From NCBI GenBank assembly GCA_947579605.1, contig OX388328.1, positions 11,821,684-11,885,683 of the forward strand: a stretch of DNA of 64,000 nucleotides, in the 5' to 3' direction. Shown here piece by piece: positions 21,898 to 32,335 of the stretch. The notes below the pieces were generated by a model. It saw only the letters and a list, made by a program, of their open reading frames with translations, was not told the DNA's origin and made no database searches. How positions within the stretch are numbered: position 1 is the stretch's first letter; each line of letters starts with the position of its first letter. Origin of the DNA: Athripsodes cinereus (taxonomy: Eukaryota; Arthropoda; Insecta; Trichoptera; Leptoceridae). The translations under genes and the position numbers were made by a program.

Positions 21898-22309
21898 CAC
21901 AAGATATCAATAATTAATACTCATTATGAGAGCGTGACCAATTAAAAAAGTATTGTTCCGTCACTGGATAGTATGAAGGTACTGGTTGAGTAGAAGAAAT
22001 AAGAAGAATAATAATAAATAGAACGAAGAAGAAGAGGGTCGGTTCGCTGGCTGCTCGTCGTTGGTTGGCTGTTGCCCCTCCCCCCCTTCTCCTCCTGCCC
22101 CACAATGCCCCCTCATTTCTCCTTTCTTTCCCCGTGGAGATGGTCTGATTTCAGAATAATAACTTAGGCTTCATGATGAAAGGGATAATGTCATATTTTA
22201 ATAACCATTAAGTTTTCGTTGTTATTGGAAAAATCATAAATGTCAAACTTTGTTCCTGTATTTTATTGGATATTTATTACACTTGCGTGAGTGATTAATA
22301 ATACTTATT
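21898..22309. other. No gene recognised
   Basis: A pyrimidine-rich patch at 22060-22135. The minus ORF 21914-22105 is low-complexity and has no supporting features. Confidence 0.3.
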
Positions 22310-22830
22310 ATTTTTTTATTTTATTTTATTTATTCAGTAAGGATCAGACAGTTCAAACAATTAGTATAGACATTAAAAGACAACAATAGACAAACCAATT
22401 AAGATCCCCTTTTTACCAATCTAATATAGGTATATAATCGTATGGCATGTCAGGCGCTATAAATCATAAAAATCACTAAAAACAAAAATCATAAAAAAAT
22501 GTCAAAGAGATAAAATTGTTAAAAAAAATGTCAAAAAGATAAAATTGTAAAAAAATGTCAGAAAGATAAAATTGTAAAATAAAATACAATCGCAAAATAT
22601 TTAAAATTTATAAAATGACTCTTGTATCCCTCAGCCAAATTTTGGCTTCGGTTGTCAAATTACTGAAACCTTCCATCACACCGTGGAACCTATAAATAAA
22701 TACCAATCTAATAAACTCTACAGACCCAACAAATGGTGCAACTTCATTCAGTAGGAATCAGGAAAGGTGTTCCGATGCTTAAGAATCGGCTTAGACTGGT
22801 TAAAGTGCACCCGTTATTGTTTCCTATTAA
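22310..22830 (-). repeat. LINE 3' region, minus orientation
   Basis: Begins with (TTTTA)n and 'cagtaaggatcagacagttc', ends 'aggaaaggtgttccgatgc' and 'gaatcggcttagactgg'. The same order is seen at 33346-33770 and the last part at 39875-39930. In 22490-22590 a ~40-bp unit ('aaaatgtcaaagagataaaattg') is present about three times. Confidence 0.6.
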
Positions 22831-22927
22831 AGAAAGTTTGCCTAATCTGTTGGCTCTGCAGATAGGTTGTCAGTTGAATGGTATTCTTAATCATGAATGT
22901 CATTTTTTATTTTGTCAACACATAAAA

Positions 22928-23195
22928 TGTCGTCGACGACCACGTCTCCGAGCACCATTCCTCTCAGTCAAATTTGTTATTTTCTTGGTCATTCTGTCCT
23001 CATTCTTTCTTTCATCATGCCAAAACCATAACTTATTTACATTTATTCTTGTTATTAAACCAAATAGCATTCCACATTCCTCTCATATAGCATTGTTACA
23101 CACGCAATCTCTCAGACTTTTACCATACATCCTTCTCATCGATGTCATTTCTACAGCATTTATGCCACTTTCATCCTTTTTTGGCTATTTAGACT
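22928..23195 (-). pseudogene. SETWTW-type LINE fragment
   Basis: Minus strand keeps the order of the family: remnants of 'DESGINAVEM', 'RRM', 'LRDxVRN', the 'VNKLRWFGHVERM'-like segment and 'ERxGARRRGRR', but with many stops. Truncated at both ends, so the 3' tail is absent. The 184-codon ORF on the other strand is a shadow. Confidence 0.7.
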
Positions 23196-23498
23196 ATTTA
23201 ATTTCTGACATAATCACTTTTACATGTTGTCCCATTATTATTCCACAGTGTGGAGGAGGTGAAGAAGTATATGATATTATTAGGTAGAAGTAAGTATAAG
23301 GAATGAAGGAAAATTCCTCACTTTTATGCTGTTCATGGTTGGTCGGCTACCATTGTCGGCTAGCTGCTCTACCTACGTCTCTTCCTCCTTCCTTCCAATT
23401 CAACCCCATCTCCCAGAACTCACACCATTTCTCCCTGACATCCTCTGTACAACCTACAGGGCTGCCGAAAACAAAATTTAATTCTACTACTACTACTA

Positions 23499-23755
23499 CT
23501 AGGTATACCATCGCGGCATCTTTTGTAAGTGAAGTGACCAGCCATCTTAGTGCTTGTAATAAACATGTAGATTGTCATATCCGTGCTAGTAAAATAAAAC
23601 GTTTTACATCTTTAATTTAGCAATGAGGTTTGCCACCCATCCTGAATGTCATTATATTTTTTTTGCATGGAAAGGAGAGCTTGCATGTTTATTACATCTA
23701 GTTGGTCTGCTGGTATCCCCACTTTTGGTGTATGCCGGTGGCTTGCCTAGTCGTT
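23499..23755. repeat. Two SINE-like repeat parts in head-to-head inversion
   Basis: 23499-23603 is inverted (preceded by (TAC)n at 23485-23500; 'ataccatcgcggcat', 'gtaataaacatgtag'), and 23604-23755 is direct ('ttttacatctttaatttagc', 'gccacccatcctgaatg', 'ggtctgctggtatcccc'). The junction falls in the same internal region in both halves. Confidence 0.75.
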
Positions 23756-23864
23756 GAATTTTAGATGATAATTTCTTTCTTAAAGGTAAGTGAGGTATTC
23801 AAGTTTTCAAGATATCCATCCCATTCTGCAAGCGCTGTAGCCAACGGACTATAACAGCATGAAC

Positions 23865-24232
23865 AAAAGTTATTAAATTCAGGACGGGTGGCGTATCTCA
23901 TCGCTGAACTGAAGATGATAAATGTGATTTCTTAAAAGACAATTATTCCAATCTCGATTTTAAAAAGCTAGGACAATTTACCGTGGAGCACCCAGCAAAG
24001 AATTGGTGTCCCACTCTTTTCCGTAGATTTTCGAGAAGATAAGGTGTAAAACAACAGGAGTAAAAGAATAAAAAAAACATTTCACAACCTAGATTCAGCG
24101 ATGAGCTTTACCACCCATCCTAAATGTCATACATTTTTGTTGGCACGGAGAGGACAGCTTGCATGTTTACAACATGCAGCTTGTCTGATGGCTACCCCAC
24201 TTGTATATGGGATATGCCAAGATGGTTAAATT
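23865..24232 (+). repeat. SINE-like repeat fragment (-) and full copy (+)
   Basis: 23865-23950 is a short inverted piece ('gacgggtggcgtatctc', 'gctgaactgaagatg'). 23978-24232 is a nearly full direct copy from 'gtggagcacccagcaaagaa' to 'gatatgccaagatgg', followed by a GTA-rich tail 'taatagtagtagtg'. Confidence 0.85.
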
Positions 24233-24677
24233 TAATAGTAGTAGTGAAAATTTCTTTTTTGATAACCCTAACGCAATTTCAAAAGCTCCCATAACCTCAT
24301 CTACTATACTGAGCATTATATCAAAAGGGACAATGCATTTTATACTTACACACAATCAGAAACCTCATTAAATATCATCCTTTTTACACAGTCTCCTTCT
24401 GATTTTATATTATATACCGTTGTCTTTCTCTTTTCTTTCCTTTCTTGGTTGTAATCTCCCATCTCATGGGGTAGACGAAGACTAACCACCACTTTAAAAA
24501 ACAACAGAGTCGATTTTTTAAAATATTTTTTAAATTTTCTTTTACTTTTTTTTATATATTTTTTTTCACAGTTTCAGTGAAGAGATCCACGAGGGGTTGT
24601 AGGGGTTAAAGACAAATGATAATGTTTTTTTAGTAGGTATATAAAAAAATACAAAGTTATCTAATACAGCTTTGTAA

Positions 24678-25372
24678 ACCACCCAGCGAAGAATTGGTAT
24701 CCTACTCTTTTCCGTTAGTTTTAGTGTGTCCTGTAAAAGGTAGGTGTTCGAAAAATTAAGACATTTTACATCTAGTGTTGTGGAATTCTCAAGAAATAAT
24801 TTTTGGAGAAATTTGCCGAGAAATTTCTCGGTAAATTTCTCGAAGTAGAGAATTTTCCGAGATTTTTTTTATTTTTTATTTAACAGTATAATAATAATAA
24901 ATACTTTATTCAATCAATCAATAACAATGTACAAATGTTGAGACGATTTATCACCAATTAATTATGGAAACAAAAGAATGTTAGGTAACTGATGTAAAAT
25001 CTTGATGTTTGACACCCCGCATGCCCATATTTAAGTTAAAAAAAAATTGCAGTTACCTACGTATATGGAAAAGTGTTAAAAACTTCTGATTTGGGCCTTA
25101 CTCAGCCCCACAAATTTTGGATCAATCAGGTTGGCTGCGAAAAGTACTGGGCGAAAGATCATAATACCACTAAGAAAAATTATGGAGAGAAATTTCTCTT
25201 CCATCAGAGGAGAAATTCTCGGAGAAATTTCTCGTTCTCGAGAAATTTCTTTGGAGAATTTTCTCTTCTCACATCACTATTTACCTACATCTCAAAATCA
25301 TAAAAAAAACATCATAAAAAAAAAAAAAATCAGTAATGAGATTAGCCAGCCACCTTGAATGTGTTAATTTTC
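24678..25372 (+). repeat. SINE-like repeat interrupted by a hAT MITE
   Basis: The 5' part (24678-24772, 'accacccagcgaagaattgg' to 'gacattttacatc') and the next part (25280-25372, 'cctacatctcaaaatc', 'gtaatgagattagccagcc', 'accttgaatgtg') are contiguous in the family consensus. The MITE at 24773-25279 sits between them, so it is younger than this SINE-like copy. Confidence 0.8.
24773..25279 (-). mobile_element. hAT-type MITE, copy 2 (507 bp)
   Basis: Begins TAGTGTTGTGGAATTCTC and ends 'cttctcacatcacta', the reverse orientation of the 55301-55736 copy. Flanks read tttacatc / tttaccta, a degraded 8-bp TSD. It retains the longest interior, including the segment like the 98-bp satellite ('cttgatgtttgacacc', 'catgcccatatttaag'). 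Confidence 0.85.
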
Positions 25373-26134
25373 GTTTTAACTTTCTTAACTTTTATCATTT
25401 TAACTCCTCTGTCTACACTAGAAGAAATGCTTGGGAAAAAAGTCAGCATGTTTTGGTTTTTCTGAAAATTGGATATTATGATAAATGTACACTTTTAAGT
25501 TTAATTCTTAAAATACAACGAAAATGCAAACGTTTCACAGGAGGGCAAAAAAGAATAAAAAAAACATGGAGGCAGGCACCTTTTTCACTATTCTGGAGAA
25601 TATTTGATTGGAGATATTATTTCAGCATAAAATCTTTCTTGAAACATATTTTATGAATAAGAAAAAAATGCCTCAAAACACCTCTGAACTCAAGAGTCGA
25701 GAAAATCGCACAGGAGTAAGATGACACCAACACCACTTGAAGGGTTGACGAGAGGTGGACCCACCCCCATAAACACAACCCTCCCCCACCTTAGGTACGT
25801 ACATATTATTATACTGTAAGACCCTACGATATTCTGAAATTCTGAACAAGCAGTACCTAGTATAGTGGTACATAAATACTTCTCAGGAGAAAGGGGAGGG
25901 CTATCAACCATTCAGCACTGGTGCTCCATCGTCCTTCTGAGCCCCATAACCACCCCCCCACAACATTTAACTCCCCATTAAACTCCCCTTTTGGCATCTC
26001 CCAACCGGAATTTTAATTTTATGAATAAAACACACAGCAACGATGATAGCAAACAAAATTTTCTTCGTGGGGGTAGAAAGCGTTTATTTATTTAAATTAA
26101 TTATTATTCTTCAAGATTGTGCCTGTATTATTAT
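25373..26134. other. No repeat recognised
   Basis: 25690-26000 is C-rich in patches and unlike the repeats around it; perhaps unique host DNA. The frames at 25336-25656 and 25673-25911 show no domain. Confidence 0.3.
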
Positions 26135-26203
26135 TTATCTATGCCATCACGACATACCCTACAAGTAGTGTAGTCAGTAGAATATTATTGAATGAATAAA
26201 TGC
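26135..26203 (-). repeat. SINE-like repeat tail fragment
   Basis: 'atgccatcacgacataccct' and 'acaagtagtgtagtcag', about 40 bp of the shared tail in inverted orientation, immediately next to the tail of the following LINE. Confidence 0.6.
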
Positions 26204-26850
26204 ATACATACATACCATCACGCCGCTTCCCTCGCGGAGTAGGCAGAAAGGATCGAGCGCCACTTCCTTCTATCCTTGCATACATCTTTCGCTTCCGTCA
26301 CTGTCATACAATTCCTCATGCATGCTCTCCTGTTCAATGTGCTCAAAACGTGACCGTCCTGTAGGATTTGATTTAAATGATCTTGCCATTTAATCCTCGG
26401 ACGTCAAGCACCAATCCTCTCAGCCAAATATATCTTCTTAGTCATTCTGTCCTCATTCATTCTTTCTACGTGCCCAAACCATCTTAACTAATTTACATTC
26501 ATCCTTGTTATTACACCAACTTTCATTCCACATTCCTTTCGTATATCACTGTTACGCACACGATCTCTCAGACTTTTACCACACATCCTTCTCAACGGTC
26601 TCATTTCAACTGCATTTATGCCACTTTCATCCTTCTTTAACCATGTCCACGTCTCACTTGCATACATAAGTGTTGGCACTAAGATAGCAGAGTGCACCAA
26701 CCTTTTAGCTGTAGTGGATATGTTTCTATTTGCAATTATTGGTCGGATTGCACCATTTACCTTATTGCCAGCAACTTTTCTCCGTTCAATATCGCTTTCA
26801 CACTTCCCATCTCTCGTGAACAAACTAAGTACAGTAAATAAATCATAATT
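26204..26850 (-). pseudogene. SETWTW-type RTE-like LINE, C-terminal ~210 codons
   Basis: Minus strand encodes, in order: GKCESDIERRKVAGNKVNGA (post-RT region), LVPTLMYASETWTWLKKDES, GINAVEMRPLRRMCG, the LRDRVRNSDIR block, then LRWFGHVERMN, the NRRACMRN block and the terminal SAYSAREAA-type end. Two in-frame stops: one just before LRWFGH (near 26487), one in the IGA/RPR region (near 26410). A CATA-repeat tail precedes 'ccatcacgcc' at 26204-26217. Inactive and 5'-truncated. The RT catalytic domain itself is missing. Confidence 0.85.
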
Positions 26851-26931
26851 TTATTTTACTTTTACTTTGTTAAGTTAATGTTGATCGAAGGTACCCGGTG
26901 GAAATAAATGCTTCTGCTTCTTCTTAATATG

Positions 26932-27166
26932 TTATGTCAGGTCCCCCCAACGTCGGCTATCACCCTGGAGTGGCTTCTCTGTCCAGTACTAGCTGAACAG
27001 CTCTTCCACCCTCTGGACTCCGGTACACTCTCTGATGTTTCTTAGCCAGGACATCAGCCGTCTTCCCACACAGCGAAACCTCAATTTTACCCACCAAGAT
27101 GAGTGGGAGTGAACCATATTTTTCGTTTCGGAATATAATATGCCCCAAATATGCCATTTTCCTCAT
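26932..27166 (-). pseudogene. RTE-like LINE 3' fragment, 'ANVGG' family
   Basis: Minus strand: MAYLGHII, then EKYGSLPLILVGKIE matching RGEKYRLLQLIIEGKIE of the 46-kb copy; after that at least one frameshift, ending at 'aacgtcggggggacctgaca' (inverted). About 75 codons. Confidence 0.75.
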
Positions 27167-27254
27167 TTTTATACTAAATGAATGCTGGATTTTAAATTTA
27201 AGCTAAATTAATACAAATGTAAGACTTATATTTAGTAGGTACTTCCACAGGGAC

Positions 27255-27430
27255 TTGATTGATTGCGAGCCGGCTTTCAAGAACTACCGCTTTCTAGTCA
27301 AGACTTTATATTAGTATGATGGTGAGATTGAAAGCTCTTGAAAGCAAGCTTGCGGTAATTTAGTCACTGCTGTAGAACTACTAAATAATAAATCGCGAAC
27401 CGGCTTTCAAGAGCTTCCGCTCACATCATC
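27255..27430. repeat. Three copies of 'ccggctttcaagagcttccg', mixed orientation
   Basis: Inverted, direct and inverted copies at 27262-27290, 27325-27352 and 27390-27418, i.e. a potential stem-loop cluster. Single copies are at 19280-19325 and 38893-38933. Confidence 0.55.
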
Positions 27431-27524
27431 AGATTAACGTAACGCGAAGAAATTACATACATTCAAATACTATGTTATTTTATTGCCTTAAGAATCTTTT
27501 AGGATAGGATAGGTGACAATATGC

Positions 27525-27740
27525 CTGAATTGAAGATGTGAAGTGTCTTGATGTTTTAAAAAAAAACCTGTCTTGAAATATATGGAAAAGTGTGAAAGAT
27601 CCACATTTAACACATCCTCGGGTGCTTTGCCCAAAAAAAGAAAAAAAGAAGTGGGTATGTAAGGATAGAGCTGTGTAGCGTTCTGTCCTCTCTGCCTACC
27701 CCGTTTGGGATACCTACGGTGTTAGGATAGAAGAACACTC
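27525..27740. repeat. SINE-like fragment (-) next to SETWTW LINE end (+)
   Basis: 27525-27640: 'gcctgaattgaagatgtg', 'tcgggtgctttgcc'. 27645-27740: 'gtatgtaaggatagagctgt', 'tctctgcctaccccgtttgg', 'gatacctacggtg', the last ~30 codons of the LINE on the plus strand. Confidence 0.65.
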
Positions 27741-27764
27741 TGTAGTTAAGTTTAAAAAATACGT

Positions 27765-28150
27765 ATACAGGGTGTTCCTACCATTGTAAGCACAACATCT
27801 CATCAATTTACTTATTTGGTAAAGAGTTTTTGCGCTTCATTATTTAGTATAAAACACATTTACGACTTCCATTGTTGTTGTGTTGATACCACGTTCTATA
27901 GGAAGTTATATGTATGTATATTTTATTGTCGTTGCATATTGAAAATGACGCAAGTGCGAGTATTGTTCTTATTTAGGCACGCTCTTAAAAACTATTCAGT
28001 TGGGCATTTTTTTTTTTTATCTATGTCGATATAGGTAGGTGTATGTGTATTATATTCTCATTGCATATTTAAAATGACGCATGTGCGAGTATTTTCAATT
28101 TGGTACGCTCTAAAAAAACTGTTCAATAGGGACCTTAATTTTTTCACTTC
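27765..28150. repeat. 'acagggtgttcct' start and a ~130-bp tandem duplication
   Basis: 27917-28035 and 28046-28150 share 'ttgcatatt', 'aaaatgacgca', 'gtgcgagtatt' and 'cgctc..aaaaact'. The upstream 'tacagggtgttcctacc' is a typical end of an arthropod DNA element, but no partner terminus was found apart from 'aacaccccgtattt' at 37440, 9 kb away. Confidence 0.5.
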
Positions 28151-28174
28151 TCGGTGTTTAGGAAGAAGAGTTCT

Positions 28175-28620
28175 ATATGGACAATTTGTAAAACGCCGTT
28201 TACTCATAATATGGACCTCATTGAAGAGAGACCCACCTCCACCCGGATATCTCAGGAGTTGTGAACTCCTATTCATCCGCATAATTAGACCAAATTTGTC
28301 CTCACAAACGGGCCACTGGGCAGGCCTGAAGGGCCAACCGGCCAAAACCAAATATGGACCTCAATTTAAATTAAATTCTACCGGTGCCATTGAGAGACAA
28401 TCAGACTGTCACAAGCTTCAGAAGCAAAATGAGAACTGCACTCTTTACCGGCGCCCTTGAAGCGTCAAAACAATATCATCCAGAATCATCATCATCATCA
28501 AGAGTGCCGTATACCGCGTCCATCACCCGAAACATCCAGAAAAAAGGTGCGTCTTCAGCCTTCTTCTAAATCTCTCTCCATTCGCCTCCTCTTGCAGACC
28601 CAGAGGCAGCTTTTTTTCCC
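28175..28620 (-). pseudogene. CR1/Jockey-like LINE 3' end with GGCC repeat inserted
   Basis: 28180-28213 is the inverted 3' UTR ('aaaacgccgtttactcataa'), and 28500-28620 the C-terminal coding part ('gtgcgtcttcagccttcttc', 'ctctccattcgcctcctctt', inverted), as in 6515-6725. Between them 28222-28345 is a 'ggatatctcaggagttgtga'...'ggcctgaagggccaaccggc' repeat also found at 37545-37680. Confidence 0.65.
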
Positions 28621-28884
28621 ATCATCTGGGACTAGCAGCACTGAATGTTCTATTTCAAAAGCCTGTCTTGCGAGATCTTGAAATGTTTTTTCTGCTTGAA
28701 AACATAAAAATGACATTTTCATTTTAATGTTCTCTTGAAAATGTCAAGCTTACTTGACGAAAGTGCTAGAGTATTAAAATCAATAGTTAAAAGATAACAG
28801 TGTTTTGCACTAAATATGTTAAAAAATGTCTTTTCACAATGTGAACACACTTACCCTAGATCATTTGGTATATTGTATTATATT
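28621..28884. other. No gene recognised
   Basis: AT-rich sequence with no terminal repeats or coding signal visible. Confidence 0.3.
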
Positions 28885-29215
28885 GAGAAAGACGTCTTTC
28901 GTCTTATTTTCTTTGTTTCTGTTAAAGGCTTAGTTATTTTCTTTGTTTCTGTGAAAGTCTTAGTTATTTTCTTTGTTTCTGTTAAAGGCTTAGTTATTTT
29001 CTTTGTTTCTGTTAATGGCTTAGTTATTTTCTTTGTTTCTGTTAAAGGCTTAGTTATTTTCTTTGTTTCTGTTAAAGGCTTAGTTATTTTCTTTGTTTCT
29101 GTTAAAGGCCGTCCACTGTATAAATAAATAAATAAAAAAATAAGGACATTGCCAATTTCAATAATTCAAAATCAAGAGATTGACAATATCCTTATATGAC
29201 GAAAGACTTCTCTAT
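28885..29215. mobile_element. MITE with 'gacgtctttcgtc' ends, enlarged by a minisatellite
   Basis: 'gagaaagacgtctttcgtct' on the left and 'gacgaaagacttctctatc' on the right form inverted ends, as in the MITE at 15195-15412. 'gacattgccaat' / 'attgacaatatcc' form a second inner inverted pair. The left arm is separated from the right by the 30-bp minisatellite. Confidence 0.65.
28904..29109. repeat. 30-bp minisatellite, six full units plus partial ends
   Basis: Exact 30-bp period from 28921 to 29100 ('gttaaaggcttag' + 'ttattttctttgtttct'), with only a few substitutions between units. As 30 is a multiple of three, it yields a repeated KGLVIFFVSV decapeptide in one frame; I regard this ORF as a by-product, not a gene. 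Confidence 0.95.
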
Positions 29216-29502
29216 CAATGAAATACGATATAGTAGAAAAAACATTTTTTTTTAACTTCATTAAAATTGTTATTTGAACTTTATACGGCCAAGTGATATT
29301 ATTCTAAAAATATTAAATTTTCATATTTGATACAAAGAATCACTTTTCAAAATGTATTTAATGTCATAATAAGCAGTTTATTCAAGAAATTTCCAAACAA
29401 TTTTGTAGGTATTCATTTGTATCATTTTAAATGTGCAACGAGGATATGTCGTATGAAACGACGTATTTATGTTTGCAAAATAAGATCCAATATTTCAATA
29501 CG

Positions 29503-30276
29503 TCCTTAAGGTGACGTTTATCCTGAGTTAGCCCTTAATTTGTTCAAATTTACTTTTACATCCAAAAAACTTGAACATTTCACAACTACTTTACACCGAA
29601 ATATAAGTGACAGATAGAGTGATCTTAAAATTATATTGATTAGTTAAATTAGCATGTATGCAAGCGATACTTGAACGTGGTTGAAGGACGAGAGTGGAAT
29701 AAATACTGTGGAGATGAGATTATAAAAAAGAATAAATACTTAAACGTTGTGTGATAGAGTCAAGAATGAGAATATTAGAAGAATGAGTTGACGCAAGATG
29801 AGTGTTATGGATAGAACTCGTGTAAACAAGATTCGATGTACAGGACATGTGGAGCGAATGAAATATGAAAGGATTACGAAGTGGGTATAATTATCTGAAA
29901 GAAGGGGTGAGAGAAAGCGCAGACGTTCAAGAACTACGAGGCTTGATCACGTCGTTGAAATTCTCAAGGACAAAAATGGAGAAAGTGAGAGAAGTAAGGA
30001 TAAATGTGGAGGAAGTGAAAGAAGTAAAAATCAACATGGCGTTCCGTTCTTCTTGTCTAACCTACTTGGAACACGAGGTGATGGTATAGTGTAGTTACTT
30101 TAAATTGATAATAATACCTAGATGTAAGAACTAATATGTATCACTCAGAATCATTCTATTATTATATCTCCCTTACATTTTGGTGTAAAATAGATGTGAA
30201 ATATTGAAGTTTATTAGATGTAAAAGCGAATCAAGCTTAATTAAGGGCTAGCTTAGGAGTAGCATCGCCCTAAGGG
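29503..30276. mobile_element. Probable DNA element carrying a SETWTW LINE fragment
   Basis: 'CCTTAAGGTGACG' and 'GAGTTAGCCCTTAATT' at the left are matched, inverted, by 'aattaagggctagcttagg' and 'cgccctaagg' at the right (about three quarters identical). The interior 29650-30097 is a LINE 3' end. Superfamily unknown. Confidence 0.5.
29650..30097 (+). pseudogene. SETWTW-type LINE 3' end
   Basis: Plus strand, order preserved: 'gcatgtatgcaagcgatac' (YASET region), 'ctgtggagatgag', 'atagagtcaagaatgag', 'acatgtggagcgaatg', 'gaactacgaggcttgatcac', 'gtggaggaagtgaaag', ending 'ggaacacgaggtgatgg' and a 'tatagtgtagt' tail. Numerous indels. Confidence 0.75.
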
Positions 30277-30842
30277 TATATTGAAACATTGGGCCTCAGT
30301 TGTTTTTGTATCATTCAACTTAGTATCTGATGAAATCTATAATAGTGGCCTTCGCGTGACTTGATTTGCAAAATGTAAAATTCAATTTTATATAAAAATT
30401 AAATTTAGATTTAATATTTTCTTTCACATAAATTAATTTTACATTTTGCAAATACCAGAAACGAAGAACTAATTCTCTCAAGAATTAGGTCCCAAAATGA
30501 TTATCGATGTTATTTTACAATTAACCATTGTATGAGGTCATATATGTAAATTTAACTCAGGAAGCTACCATATAAGGCTTAGAAAACACAATTTTACCAT
30601 AATTGATAAAGCCCTGAACAGAACTTGAAACTACAACCGCATGTCTCATGATAGCTTATTAATTGGACAAAGCATACTTCCCGAAAAGGATGGGTTGTCG
30701 ATTCAAATCCCGTCGAGGGCACTAGCAAATAAGATAAAGGTGTCTTTCTAAAAGTGATATCAACAAAAAAGACATTTCCTTTTTCACTTCATGATATTAA
30801 TATACTATTGCTGTCTCACTCACACCTATCCTAAGTATTGTA
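30277..30842. other. No gene recognised; weak tRNA-like patch
   Basis: 30645-30722 contains 'gatagcttattaattgg' and 'gattcaaatcccgtcgaggg', similar to parts of organellar or bacterial tRNAs, but the acceptor and anticodon stems do not pair, so no tRNA is called. Confidence 0.3.
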
Positions 30843-31104
30843 GGGGAGTCCCTATGAAACGGACGTCCCATGAAGTGGATAGAAGCTGGTATTCGTCTCC
30901 TGTTGGAACTACCATGATGTTGTTAGATGTTTATTGAAGACGCTTACTAACACATTGTACCACGGACGTGTGACAGTTCTGCTCCTGCATTTGACCTCGA
31001 TACACAAGTTTGATTTTTTCATAAGACAAAAGTAAATTTTTATCACACAGTTCCAAGTTCATTAAATTTTAATATTTTTATTAATTCAATTTTTGTTTTA
31101 AAAT

Positions 31105-31510
31105 TCAGATAACTTTATTTATTTATTTATTTATTCTTTACTGTACATTGATAACAAGCAAATTTACACAAAAATACATTTCAAACAAAGACAATCATAC
31201 AATCAATATACAGAGGGCGAGTTTATCGCAGAGGCGCGATTTCTTCCAACTAACCCAATTTCATAAAACCTTCACATAAAGATATTTTTTTAAAGAAAGG
31301 AAAGAGGAGGTAAAAAAGGAGAAGAATATGTAGGAAGAGGGACTAGGATACAGAAGCCATATTTTGTGTGATAAAATGGTCCTTGACCGCCCGCTTGAAA
31401 GCTTGAAGAGTGGGGAGCAACCTTATCCTGGAAGGCAAACTATTCCAACAGCGAGCACCATGAACAGAAAAAGAGTTTGTAAAAAAGTTTGAGCTATGAG
31501 CTGGTATCGC
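31105..31510 (-). pseudogene. CR1/Jockey-like LINE 3' end
   Basis: (TTTA)n at 31113-31133 is the inverted tail. On the minus strand GARCWNSLPSRIRLLPTLQA followed by FKRAVKDHFITQNMASVS and a stop (31345-31347) is the classical C-terminus of CR1/Jockey-like proteins. The 3' UTR contains 'gttggaagaaatcgcgcc', shared with 18895-19105, 58425-58510 and 60881-61099. Nested in the mariner-like element. Confidence 0.8.
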
Positions 31511-31608
31511 TGGTATCATTATCTTAAGTAAATAAAAAGTTGAAATAGTTTTAATAGTATGTGGATTTATAAAATTTCACATCTCTATTTAAAATTTCAT
31601 AGAGTCCC

Positions 31609-31839
31609 ATGAAGCGGACACCAAAAAGTACAATGAAACGGACGTCCGATTCATATAAAAAAAATATTAAAGAAAAGAAAAACGAATCTTCAATATCCAA
31701 AGCATCGGAAGGAAGCAGCACATGTCCTGGTAGTCGTAAATCATATGTGGCCAGTGAAAAAGTTTGGTTGAAGTGCAAGCTATTCCAGATATGGGCACAT
31801 GAAACATGTGATGTAAAAAGAACACTGAACATGTTGTAA
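31609..31839 (+). pseudogene. Possible transposase C-terminal remnant
   Basis: 76 codons ending in a natural stop. Basic N-terminal half (MKRTPKSTMKRTSDSYKK), then near the C-terminus VWLKCKLFQIWAHETC, which resembles the 'WxxCxxCxxWAHxxC' zinc-finger end of insect pogo-type transposases with the second Cys replaced by Phe. The first MKRT repeats are encoded by the transposon's own terminal motif 'atgaaacgga', so the ORF start is probably artefactual. Similarity is by pattern only. Confidence 0.4.
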
Positions 31840-32335
31840 AAATATATTTTTTCAAGTCATAACATTTTATTTTAATTTCTGCTGTTTTCTGCACCAGAAA
31901 CCGTAATAATAAAATAATAATATAATGTCAATAAAATCGTAAACAGTCATTTCATTACTATGTCCGCTCCATGGGACCCCATGTCCGTTTCATGGTAATT
32001 ATTAAGTAAGTATTCCATGAAACGGACATATTTTTAATTTTAGAATTTTTCTTGTAAGAGTATCTAAAATATTTTTTAATATTTTTTCTTTAGTGTATAA
32101 CAGAGGTGCAAACTTCGTAGTTTGTGGGTATATGATAATCTTTCATGAACAATTAAATGCAACCGAGATATAAGACTTTCCTCAAAAATGTCCGTTTCAC
32201 AGGGACTCTCCCCTACCACCATATACCCCTATTCATAAAAACAATATACTATTTCACGATCTTAGACCAACGGTTGTTTGAGATTGATATGAAAATGTTT
32301 TAGACCCAGGATTCGATTATTTACTACTACTACTA

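Larger units (their letters stand above)
30843..32213 (+). mobile_element. Tc1/mariner-like (probably pogo) transposon remnant, 1371 bp
   Basis: Flanked by TA on each side (30841-30842, 32214-32215). Left end GGGGAGTCCCTATGAAACGG, right end (reverse complement) GGGGAGAGTCCCTGTGAAAC; inverted match ~25 bp with a 2-bp indel. The motif 'catgaaacggac' recurs inside (30850, 31608, 31631, 31990, 32018, 32188; direct and inverted). It carries a transposase-like C-terminal remnant (31609-31839) and a nested LINE 3' end (31105-31510). Non-functional. Confidence 0.75.

Noticed and set aside
22733..23287. 184-codon ORF on the plus strand
   Set aside because: It lies antisense to a SETWTW LINE fragment and continues from a LINE 3' region; no domain, composition follows the antisense repeat.
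28816..29127. 103-codon ORF of repeated KGLVIFFVSV
   Set aside because: A by-product of a 30-bp minisatellite inside a MITE; no start context or conservation evidence.
30645..30722. tRNA-like sequence resembling an organellar or bacterial tRNA
   Set aside because: T-arm-like and D-arm-like words are present, but the acceptor and anticodon stems do not pair; not enough for a call. A covariance-model tRNA search would settle it.
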